A stretch of 10,686 bases of DNA, from assembly GCA_002427805.1 (NCBI GenBank), contig DIZB01000012.1, forward strand, positions 1-10,686, given 5' to 3'. Both the position numbers and the translations under genes were made by a program. This document shows positions 4,370-10,686 of this stretch, piece after piece. A model generated the notes under the pieces. That model was not told where the DNA came from and made no database searches. It was given only the letters and a program-made list of their open reading frames with translations. Source of the stretch: Candidatus Saccharibacteria bacterium UBA6039 (GTDB lineage Bacteria; Patescibacteriota; Saccharimonadia; Saccharimonadales; Saccharimonadaceae). The stretch's first letter is position 1, and each line of letters begins with the position of its first letter.

Positions 4370-6139
4370 ATGGCCGAAAAAATCATTGTCGTTGCCGATA
4401 CGATTACTGTAGGCGAGCTTGCTGAAACACTCAATCTGCCAGTCACAAACTTGATTGGTGAGCTGTTTAAGAACGGCATCGTTGCCACTATTAATCAGCG
4501 AATTGATTTCGAAACGGCGTCTATTATTGTTGAAGAACTAGGTCTTGATGTTGAGCTCGAGCGAAAAGCTGCAGCGACACTCAGTGACCGCAAAGTTCAC
4601 GAATTATCCGATAACGCCGTTGCTCGTCCACCAATTGTGGCCGTGATGGGTCACGTTGATCATGGTAAGACAAGCCTGCTTGACGCAATCCTTAAAACGA
4701 AGGCAGTTGACGGTGAGGCCGGTGGTATTACGCAGCATATTAGTGCCTACCAGACTACTCGTAACAACCGTGTGATTACGCTTCTTGATACTCCTGGTCA
4801 CGAGGCTTTTGCAGCCCTTCGTCAGCACGGTGCAACTTTGACCGACGTTGTAGTTATTGTGGTTGCAGCCGATGACGGTGTGAAGCCACAGACAATTGAA
4901 GCGATTCGTTTTGCAAAATCTGCCAATGCTAAGATCGTTGTCGCTATTAACAAGATGGATAAAGAAGCGGCTAATGCACAACTTGTGAAGACACAGCTTG
5001 CAACCGAACATGGTCTTAACCCAGAAGAATGGGGTGGTGACACAGTCATGGTTGAAGTAAGCGCGAAGACTGGTGCCGGGATTGATAAGCTCCTCGACAT
5101 GGTGCTGCTTGTGGCCGATCTAGAGGAGCTAAAAGCTGATATTGATACGCCAGCTGAAGGTCTTGTGATTGAATCACACATGGAAGTCGGTCGTGGCTCA
5201 GTTGTTGGGCTGCTCGTTGAACAGGGTATGCTTCGTCCAGGACATTTCCTCGTGGCCGGAACTGCGTACGGTAAGGTGCGAACGCTACTTGATTTTGCGG
5301 GTAAGACACTCAAAGAAGCTGGGCCTTCAACACCAGTGACGATCACTGGTCTGAAAGAACTTCCGCAGTTTGGTGATACGTTTACGATTGTAAAAAGTGA
5401 AAAAGAAGCCCGAACTGCCGTTGCAATTGCTCGCATTGAGAATGAGAAAAACGCCGCCAGTACAAACGTGACGGGTGCTGATATGCTCAAGATGATGAAT
5501 CAACAGCACGACACACAAGATCTGAACGTGATTGTAAAAGCCGACGTACAAGGGTCGCTTACATCAGTTATTGATAGTTTGCGCCTGATTGATACAAAGG
5601 GTGAAATTGCTCTTCGGGTCATCGGTAGCGGTGTTGGGCACATTACTGAAAACGACGTGCGCCTTGCGGCCGATGCGAAGACAATTATTTATGGCTTTAA
5701 CGTTGAGCTTCCGCCTGCCGTGAAGCAGCTTGCAGCTCGCGACAAAGTACAAGTTCGTCTTTATAAAGTGATTTATGAACTGCTTGATAACGCCAAAGCT
5801 TCAATGGAAGCAATGCTTGCACCTGAAGTGGTTGAGACTGAAATCGGCGCCCTCACTATTAAGGGAGTTTTCCGTACACTCAAGGATGAGATTATTGCAG
5901 GTGGTGAAGTAACGAGCGGTAAGGTGATGCCTGGCTTACTTACCCGCGTAAAGCGCGGTGATGAGAGCTTGGCTGAAGTTGAAGTCACCAAGGTCCAACG
6001 CCAGCAACAAGAAGCCAAAGAAGTCTTTGAAGGCGAAATGTGTGGACTAAGCCTTAAGACAAACCGTAAGCTCCAACTTGAAGAAGGCGACAAGCTCGAA
6101 TTCTTCACACGTGAGCTCGTTAAACGGACACTTGCCTAG
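4370..6139 (+). CDS. infB: Translation initiation factor IF-2
   Basis: GTPase that brings formyl-Met-tRNA to the 30S subunit and promotes subunit joining. An IF2_N helix-bundle domain is at residues 4-60. The G domain starts near 86: GHVDHGKT (94-101, G1), GGITQHI (118-124, G2), DTPGH (140-144, G3), NKMD (194-197, G4) and SAKTG (231-235, G5). Domains II, III and IV (C1/C2) follow to the end, which carries the typical GxVxSGxxxPG-like stretch and ends in FTRELVKRTLA. At 589 residues it is short: the long charged N-terminal extension of E. coli IF-2 (890 aa) is missing, as in many small-genome bacteria. The ribosome site AAAGGAG is 8 bases before the ATG. The usual neighbours nusA and rbfA are absent here; rpsA precedes it instead. 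Confidence 0.97.
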   Translation: MAEKIIVVADTITVGELAETLNLPVTNLIGELFKNGIVATINQRIDFETASIIVEELGLDVELERKAAATLSDRKVHELSDNAVARPPIVAVMGHVDHGKTSLLDAILKTKAVDGEAGGITQHISAYQTTRNNRVITLLDTPGHEAFAALRQHGATLTDVVVIVVAADDGVKPQTIEAIRFAKSANAKIVVAINKMDKEAANAQLVKTQLATEHGLNPEEWGGDTVMVEVSAKTGAGIDKLLDMVLLVADLEELKADIDTPAEGLVIESHMEVGRGSVVGLLVEQGMLRPGHFLVAGTAYGKVRTLLDFAGKTLKEAGPSTPVTITGLKELPQFGDTFTIVKSEKEARTAVAIARIENEKNAASTNVTGADMLKMMNQQHDTQDLNVIVKADVQGSLTSVIDSLRLIDTKGEIALRVIGSGVGHITENDVRLAADAKTIIYGFNVELPPAVKQLAARDKVQVRLYKVIYELLDNAKASMEAMLAPEVVETEIGALTIKGVFRTLKDEIIAGGEVTSGKVMPGLLTRVKRGDESLAEVEVTKVQRQQQEAKEVFEGEMCGLSLKTNRKLQLEEGDKLEFFTRELVKRTLA

Positions 6140-6163
6140 TTATAGCGATAGCCGGCTACGGGG

Positions 6164-6196
6164 TGTTACAATACATACAGAATAAAAATCAAGGAG
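6164..6196 (+). promoter_or_regulatory. Extended -10 promoter and ribosome site of the DUF5663-like gene
   Basis: TGTTACAAT gives an extended -10 (TG at 6164-6165, TACAAT at 6167-6172), with no recognisable -35. The start is expected near 6179, then AAGGAG (6191-6196) 7 bases before the ATG. The gene may also be read through from infB, since no terminator is seen in the 64-base gap. Confidence 0.5.
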
Positions 6197-6203
6197 TAGT
6201 GAA

Positions 6204-6638
6204 ATGTTCCAACTTGACGATAAATTTTTAGCAGATGTAGGCCTACAGGATTTGCCTGAAGAACAGAAAAAAGCATTTTTACAGCATATTTATGACGAGC
6301 TAGAGCTTCGAGTTGGTACGAAACTATCCGATGGCATGAGCGATGCGCAGCTTGAAGAGTTTGAAGCGATTATTGATCGAAAAGACGATGTTGTTGTTGG
6401 TTGGCTCGCGGCTCATGTTCCGGAATATCACAACGACGAGTCTTTCTCACGTATTCAGCAGGCGACTGGGCTTGATGTGAATGACCCAGGCCTTCGCGCA
6501 GAGTACGCAGCCACAAAATGGCTCGAGGTTAATCGTCCTGATTACCGCGACGTTGTTGCATCAGTACTCGATGAGCTAAAGAAAGAAATAGCCACGAGCC
6601 GCGACACAATCCTTGGCAGCGATCAACCGGCTGCGTAG
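6204..6638 (+). CDS. DUF5663-like protein (144 aa)
   Basis: Acidic, all-helical, soluble-looking protein without a signal peptide. The N-terminal part (residues 5-60: LADVGLQDLPEEQKKAFLQHIYDELELRVG followed by MSDAQLEEFEAIID) has the look of DUF5663, a Patescibacteria-type domain of unknown function. Its usual second half, with a W-P pattern, appears twice: WLAAHVPEYHN at about 67-77 and WLEVNRPDYRD at about 106-116, suggesting an internal duplication. It follows infB where rbfA often sits, but shows no RbfA (KH-fold) signature. The start is fixed by a good ribosome site. The 3' end overlaps fmt on the other strand by 16 bases. No function can be given; the assignment to DUF5663 is from memory of the family pattern. 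Confidence 0.82.
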   Translation: MFQLDDKFLADVGLQDLPEEQKKAFLQHIYDELELRVGTKLSDGMSDAQLEEFEAIIDRKDDVVVGWLAAHVPEYHNDESFSRIQQATGLDVNDPGLRAEYAATKWLEVNRPDYRDVVASVLDELKKEIATSRDTILGSDQPAA

Positions 6639-7498
6639 CCACGTAAGAACGCATCAGCAGTCATCGTTTTGCCACTTGGGGCTATAAGCTCATCAATCAC
6701 CAAAAAGGCACCGTCACCACAAACAATGGAAAGCGGTGTCTTTTTTGTATCTCCCTCAACGTGGGCTTTTGTCACGATAATTTGGTGGCTGCCGAAGACC
6801 ATGCGACTTTTTGGCCAACCTGAAAAGGCGCGAACTTCGCACTCAAGCACGTGTGCTGGCTTTGTAAAATCGAGGATGCTATCGGCTTTTGTGAGCTTGC
6901 GTGAAAATGTCGCATGGTCTGGATGAGGTTGGCTATGAGGTTTTAATTTGCCAGCCTGATATTGAGGTAAGTATTCAAGTAAGAGGTCATTACTGAGGTT
7001 GATAAGCTTATCGGTGAGTGTTGGTGTGGTGTCATTCGGTTCAATGGCGAGGTTTTTTTGAGTAAGTAATGTACCTGTATCAAGGCCCTCATCGATGACC
7101 ATAAGGCTGACGCCTGTTTTTGGTTGGCCACTCAGGATTGAAAAAGTGATTGGATCTGCACCGCGCCACTCCGGCAGAAGACTAAAGTGACTATTTACGA
7201 TACCAAGCTCAAACGTGTCGATAACCGATTGAGAGACGATGACGCCGTAATCAATAATGACGCCGAGGCCGCTTGTGAAACTGTGCTCCGCAACGACTAT
7301 ATCCAGTTCACGCTTTGTATTTGCAAATAATATCGGCAGAGACAGGCGACTGGCTAGTTCCTCGACGGGTGCAACGGCCTTATGGTGTGCTGGAACTGAT
7401 TTTGTGATGACTGTTTCAATCTCAAAGTGACTCGCGAGAAACGCGAGTGATTTTGCAGCAACGGGACCGCTACCAAAGAATACGACTGTTTTTGACAT
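6623..7498 (-). CDS. fmt: Methionyl-tRNA formyltransferase
   Basis: Transfers a formyl group from 10-formyl-THF to Met-tRNA(fMet), the substrate of IF-2. The Rossmann-type N-terminal domain starts MSKTVVFFGSGPVAA. The catalytic set is N102, H104 (NSHFSLLP, then EWRGADPI) and D140 (EGLDTG); the 36-residue distance from His to Asp equals that of E. coli Fmt. The C-terminal domain keeps the FSRKLTKADSILDF and RAFSGWPKSRM blocks typical of Fmt. The 291-residue length is slightly short. The open frame extends upstream inside def, so the start is judged by homology: ATG 7498 (MSK) fits best, with in-frame ATGs at 7504 and 7507. It overlaps def by 29 bases without a clear Shine-Dalgarno, pointing to coupled translation. 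It is the third gene of priA-def-fmt, and its end overlaps the convergent DUF5663-like gene. Confidence 0.95.
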   Translation of the reverse strand: MSKTVVFFGSGPVAAKSLAFLASHFEIETVITKSVPAHHKAVAPVEELASRLSLPILFANTKRELDIVVAEHSFTSGLGVIIDYGVIVSQSVIDTFELGIVNSHFSLLPEWRGADPITFSILSGQPKTGVSLMVIDEGLDTGTLLTQKNLAIEPNDTTPTLTDKLINLSNDLLLEYLPQYQAGKLKPHSQPHPDHATFSRKLTKADSILDFTKPAHVLECEVRAFSGWPKSRMVFGSHQIIVTKAHVEGDTKKTPLSIVCGDGAFLVIDELIAPSGKTMTADAFLRGYAAG

Positions 7499-8042
7499 GT
7501 TCATCATAATCGAGTGGTTCAAGCTCGCCTTTCTCGTCGAGAGTATAGAATGCATCAGTTTGATCATGAATGTGATCAATGAAAACAATACCATTTGTGT
7601 GATCAACTTCGTGCTGAATAACGCGGGCGAGGAAGCCTTCTGCCTTAAAGCGAACCTCTTCGCCGTTCTCATTGAGAGCCTTAATGCGTATCTTGTTGTG
7701 GCGAGGGACTTTGCCGTAAATATTGCTGACACTGAGGCACCCCTCGTAATCATGGACGATTTCACCCTCATATTTTACGATCTCTGGATTAATAAGGGCC
7801 GTAAAATCACGCACGTATTTATCATCAAAATCGCTGCGTACAATCACGATGCGTTCCATATGATTGACTTGTACGGCAGCGAGGGCTGCGCTGATTTCGT
7901 GTGGACGACTATCTTCCCAATCAAGCGCTGCCGACACCATATCGTCGATAACTGTACGTGTTTGATCGGTAACAACGTGGACTTTATCTGATTTATGTCG
8001 TAATTGTGGTGCGGGAAGGGTGATGATGTCGTCTTTTGTCAT
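7470..8042 (-). CDS. def: Peptide deformylase
   Basis: Metal-dependent enzyme that removes the formyl group from nascent proteins. Motif 2 is EGCLS (residues 100-104), with C102 as a metal ligand. Motif 3 is QHEVDH (143-148), supplying two histidines and the catalytic glutamate E145. Motif 1, normally GxGxAAxQ, reads SAALAAVQ (51-58): the catalytic glutamine Q58 and the AA pair are kept, but both glycines are replaced. All essential residues remain, so an active but divergent deformylase is likely. The 190-residue length is normal, with a charged C-terminal extension after the motif 3 helix. It lies 24 bases after priA and overlaps fmt. It has its own extended -10 just before the ATG and no Shine-Dalgarno. 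Confidence 0.94.
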   Translation of the reverse strand: MTKDDIITLPAPQLRHKSDKVHVVTDQTRTVIDDMVSAALDWEDSRPHEISAALAAVQVNHMERIVIVRSDFDDKYVRDFTALINPEIVKYEGEIVHDYEGCLSVSNIYGKVPRHNKIRIKALNENGEEVRFKAEGFLARVIQHEVDHTNGIVFIDHIHDQTDAFYTLDEKGELEPLDYDEHVKNSRILW

Positions 8043-8050
8043 TAACTCGT

Positions 8051-8059
8051 ATTATACCA
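8051..8059 (-). promoter_or_regulatory. Leaderless extended -10 promoter of def
   Basis: On the minus strand TGG-TATAAT, a perfect extended -10 (TATAAT at 8051-8056), sits 8 bases before the ATG, in the 24-base gap after priA. There is no good -35. Transcription should start within about three bases of the ATG, so def-fmt mRNA is probably leaderless. Confidence 0.65.
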
Positions 8060-8066
8060 GTGGTCA

Positions 8067-10004
8067 CTAAAGGAGGCTAGTAGGATCGAGCTCGGATTGC
8101 CAATGAGTTGGTGGTACAAGCCTGAGGAGGTCTGAAAGGTATTCGCGTTTTGGGCTTTTTAAAATCAGTTGCCAGCGGTAGGTGTCATGCTGACGTTCGT
8201 AAAACGCTGGTGTTGGGCCGAGGATCGTGACATGGCTATGTGCCTTTGACTTGAGGTCTCGAGCCAGTGATTGCGCTGCTCGAACAGCCGCTGATTCAGT
8301 TTTATACACAGACGTTAGTTTGAGGAGATAGGTGAATGGCGGGAAGAGTGCTTTTTGACGTTCGGCGAGAGCATAGGCGTAGAATGATTCGTAATCTTGA
8401 GCAAGCCCATAGGCAACACTCGGATGAGTGGGCTGATAACTTTGTACGATAACATCTGTTTTATGTTCGTTGCGCCCAACGCGCCCAACAACCTGTGCGA
8501 GCAATTGAAAGGTACGTTCAGTGGCGCTGTAGTCGGGAAGTGCTAGCCCACTATCAGCCTGAATCACCCCAACGGTCCGCAGGTGGGGCAGGTCAAGGCC
8601 TTTGGCGACCACCTGTGTACCGATAATGATGTCAACTGCACCACTATAGATCTCACCGTAGCGAGCATTGAGTGTTTCGTTTGCAAGGTTGTCGGCATCA
8701 AAGCGTGCAATCGATGCTTTAGGGTAGAGTTTACGGAGTTCTGATTCAATGAGTTTTGTACCAAAGCCTTTATGAATGATGTCGGCCGACCCACAAATAG
8801 GACATGAGGTGGGCACTTTTTCAGTATGGTTACAAATATGACACCGCAATATGTGTTTATCAGCGTGGAGCGTCAGGGGAATAAAACAATTAGGGCAAAG
8901 TGCCGTCCAGCCACAGTTTTCGCATAAGGTCGAAGAAGCGCTCCCGCGGCGGTTATGAAAGAGAAGAACCTGCTTACCTTCAATGAGTGTTTGGTCCATA
9001 CGTTCGATGAGTTGTTTTGAGAGAAAACGATGGTTTTTGGTGTTTTCTCTTTTTGTCATATCAATAGTCGCAACATCAGGTGCAACTGTACCAGTGCGTG
9101 CTGAAGTGAGGAGCTTGATGATTGGGCGACCAGATTGTTCGGCAAGATAACGATCAGATACAGCAGGCGTTGCGCTTCCAAGGACTATCTTAGCTTTGTG
9201 GAGACGACCGAGAACGCTCGCCGCGCGGAGCGCAGAATAGCGCGGCGCTTGTTCTTGCTTGTAGCTTGGCTCATGCGCCTCATCAATAACGATAAGACCG
9301 ATGTGAGGTAGGGGAGTGAAGAGTGCAGACCGAGCTCCAATCACGACGCGTGGTTTATCTGATTCTAAGGCCTCTTTCCATGTCGTATGACGTTCGGCTT
9401 CTGTCATCGTTGAGTGAACAATTAAGACATCTTCAAAGTGGTTCGAAAATTCTGCAACGATTTGGGAGGTGAGGGCAATTTCTGGTACTAATATAATCGT
9501 AGAGGTACCGGCGATAAGAGAGCGCTTGGCAAGCTCAATATAGATTTCAGTTTTACCTGAACCAGTCACGCCTTGAAGAAGAAATGTTCCTGGCGTTCCC
9601 TTTGTAACAGCTTCGATAGCATACGACTGCTCTTTATTGAACACAATAGTTGTTCGCTCTCGTGAATGCCTTGGTAAGATTGCACGTTCACGACGCGTTT
9701 TTTGGAGACCTCTTGGAAGAAGTGATTGGAGGACAAGAGCCAGAGGCGTCACATAGTAGTCTGCAAGCCAACGCGCGAGGTCGATGAGCTCACGAGGCAG
9801 GGGTGTTGAGACGATACGTGAGGTAATTGGTTTGGTAACGTAGCTTGGCTTCTTTACTTCGCTCGTTATAATGCCGATAAGTTGTTTTTTGCCTACCTCG
9901 ATAGCAACAATAGAACCGATACGGAGGGGATCGGTTGAACTATACGTAAACACGTCGCTGCCGGCACGAACGATTTGATTTGGTGCCACCTCGTAGTAGT
10001 ACAT
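8067..10004 (-). CDS. priA: Primosomal protein N' (replication restart helicase PriA)
   Basis: Superfamily 2 DNA helicase that reloads the replisome at stalled forks. The N-terminal DNA-binding part spans about residues 1-115. Walker A is GVTGSGKT (145-152), Walker B DEAH (241-244) and motif III GSATP (276-280). Eight cysteines bind two zincs: C361, C364, C370, C373, C388, C391, C401 and C404. The C-terminal motifs are GTQVVAKGLDLP (462-473) and QVVGRVGR (504-511; QVAGRAGR in the E. coli protein). At 645 residues it is shorter than E. coli PriA (732), mainly at the N-terminus. The frame extends 47 codons further up, but that part overlaps the divergent promoter and gene; ATG 10004 (MYYYEVAP) matches family starts and lies 6 bases after a -10 box. 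It leads the priA-def-fmt cluster. Confidence 0.96.
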   Translation of the reverse strand: MYYYEVAPNQIVRAGSDVFTYSSTDPLRIGSIVAIEVGKKQLIGIITSEVKKPSYVTKPITSRIVSTPLPRELIDLARWLADYYVTPLALVLQSLLPRGLQKTRRERAILPRHSRERTTIVFNKEQSYAIEAVTKGTPGTFLLQGVTGSGKTEIYIELAKRSLIAGTSTIILVPEIALTSQIVAEFSNHFEDVLIVHSTMTEAERHTTWKEALESDKPRVVIGARSALFTPLPHIGLIVIDEAHEPSYKQEQAPRYSALRAASVLGRLHKAKIVLGSATPAVSDRYLAEQSGRPIIKLLTSARTGTVAPDVATIDMTKRENTKNHRFLSKQLIERMDQTLIEGKQVLLFHNRRGSASSTLCENCGWTALCPNCFIPLTLHADKHILRCHICNHTEKVPTSCPICGSADIIHKGFGTKLIESELRKLYPKASIARFDADNLANETLNARYGEIYSGAVDIIIGTQVVAKGLDLPHLRTVGVIQADSGLALPDYSATERTFQLLAQVVGRVGRNEHKTDVIVQSYQPTHPSVAYGLAQDYESFYAYALAERQKALFPPFTYLLKLTSVYKTESAAVRAAQSLARDLKSKAHSHVTILGPTPAFYERQHDTYRWQLILKSPKREYLSDLLRLVPPTHWQSELDPTSLL

Positions 10005-10054
10005 AGTATTAGTATACTGTAGGGTTTGCATGCGGCGTACGATATAATAAGCAT
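10005..10054. promoter_or_regulatory. Divergent leaderless promoter region priA / phosphoribosyltransferase
   Basis: Only 50 bases separate the two start codons. Minus strand: TATACT (10011-10016) six bases before the priA ATG. Plus strand: TATAAT (10043-10048) six bases before ATG 10055. Neither has a Shine-Dalgarno or a good -35, and the two -35 regions would overlap between the boxes. Both mRNAs are predicted to be leaderless, and polymerase binding may be mutually exclusive. Confidence 0.65.
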
Positions 10055-10686
10055 ATGTATTTTGAATCTCGGGGTCAGGCCGGTCAACTCTTAGCTCAGG
10101 AGTTGCTACAGACGTATCGTTACGAGAATTGTGCTGTTGTGGCACTCAGTGACGGCGCTGTGCTTGTGGCTGAGCAAATTGCAGCTAGTCTTCACTGTAT
10201 TCTTATGATGCTTCTCACAGAGGATATAGCGGTGCCAGGTGAGTCAACGAGTTTTGGCGCTGTTTCTCAAGACGGGGGATTTACCTATAATGGCATGTTC
10301 TCAACAGGAGAAATTGAAGAGTATGCTAGTGAGTTTCATGGCTATCTTGATGAACAAAAGCGTGAAGCGTTCCAAAAGCTGAACCGGCTATTAGGAGATG
10401 GTGGTATCCTTGATAGCAATTTGTTACGTGATCACGTTGTCATTTTAGTGTCGGACGGGCTCGATAACGGAGCTTCAATAGATGTCGCGGTTGATTTTAT
10501 GAAGCCAATTCGGGTAAAGAGAACGATTGTCGCCACGCCAACGGCCAGTATTCCGGCAGTCGACCGACTGCATATATTAGCTGATGAAATCCATATTCTT
10601 GATGTAAAAGAGAACTTTATGGGGATTGATCACTACTTTAACGACAACCGAGTTCCGTCTCACGAAGAGACAATCGCAAAAATAAA
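10055..10686 (+). CDS. Predicted phosphoribosyltransferase, COG1926-like (3' end outside window)
   Basis: 210 codons are visible and the frame is open at the edge. The start MYFESRGQAGQLLAQEL matches the family opening (RxxAGxxLA). VALSDGAVLVAEQIAASL (29-46) replaces the usual PRGGxPVAxEIA strand-loop. The PRPP-binding loop VSDGLDNGAS (132-141) takes the place of DDGxxTGAT, with the first acidic residue changed to serine and Thr to Asn. The TIVATPTAS strand (157-165) and HYFNDNRVPSHEE near the end also fit the family. About 210-220 residues is usual, so little should be missing. Members are predicted nucleotide or nucleoside PRPP enzymes without a firm substrate. There is no Shine-Dalgarno; TATAAT lies six bases before the ATG. 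It was read directly from the sequence. Confidence 0.8.
   Translation, partial: MYFESRGQAGQLLAQELLQTYRYENCAVVALSDGAVLVAEQIAASLHCILMMLLTEDIAVPGESTSFGAVSQDGGFTYNGMFSTGEIEEYASEFHGYLDEQKREAFQKLNRLLGDGGILDSNLLRDHVVILVSDGLDNGASIDVAVDFMKPIRVKRTIVATPTASIPAVDRLHILADEIHILDVKENFMGIDHYFNDNRVPSHEETIAKI

Noticed and set aside
4822..5490. Long minus-strand open frame (222 codons) inside infB
   Set aside because: Ser/Thr-rich shadow of infB, with no ribosome site or promoter.
6149..6158. Palindrome TAGCCGGCTA after infB as terminator
   Set aside because: Stem too short and no T run.
7499..7771. Longer Fmt start at 7771
   Set aside because: The extra residues lie wholly within def and do not resemble the Fmt fold, which starts at MSKTVVFFGSG.
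7497..7991. Plus-strand open frame (164 codons) inside def
   Set aside because: Antisense shadow of a clear deformylase gene.
10005..10145. Longer PriA start at 10145
   Set aside because: It would cover the divergent gene's start and both -10 boxes, and its extra 47 residues do not resemble PriA.

Overview
The window looks like chromosomal DNA of a small-genome bacterium of the Patescibacteria/CPR type, most likely Saccharibacteria (TM7). This is an inference. It rests on a compact IF-2 with almost no N-terminal extension, a four-domain S1 protein, a DUF5663-like protein, a KGG-repeat protein, an ELPTTGP sorting signal, very tight gene packing, and TGA used as a normal stop (fmt and the sorting-signal gene end in TGA). 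There is no phage, IS element, CRISPR array or tRNA that I can see.

Layout. 1-340 is the tail of an rRNA operon: possibly the last bases of 23S, a spacer with two hairpins, a 5S rRNA (196-304) and an intrinsic terminator. A small acidic hypothetical protein (355-708, minus) converges on it from a strong promoter. 709-1057 is non-coding and regulatory: the promoter of that gene, an orphan bidirectional terminator, an inverted repeat, and a consensus promoter with an attenuator-like leader that drives a KGG-repeat stress-type protein (1058-1264). A shared bidirectional terminator separates it from a minus-strand pair, ROK-family sugar kinase (2548-1727) and zinc-ribbon metallopeptidase (about 1761-1309), whose ends overlap.

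The middle is a plus-strand run: a sortase-signal surface protein (2701-3135), then rpsA (3237-4316), infB (4370-6139) and a DUF5663-like gene (6204-6638). The last overlaps, tail to tail, the minus-strand cluster priA-def-fmt (10004-6623), a classical gene order. Divergent from priA, a COG1926-type phosphoribosyltransferase runs off the right edge (10055 onward).

Functional theme. Formyl-Met-tRNA synthesis (fmt), its recognition by IF-2 (infB), mRNA loading (S1), deformylation of the product (def) and a 5S rRNA sit within 10 kb, so much of the window concerns translation initiation. Expression signals fall into two groups. Most plus-strand genes have good promoters, leaders and Shine-Dalgarno sites. 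The minus-strand def, priA and ROK genes and the plus-strand phosphoribosyltransferase have a -10 box only 6 to 11 bases before ATG and no Shine-Dalgarno, which suggests leaderless mRNAs. I see no clearly new defence or mobile system. The most interesting features are the leaderless promoter class, the attenuator-like leader of the KGG gene and the surface protein with membrane segments at both ends.
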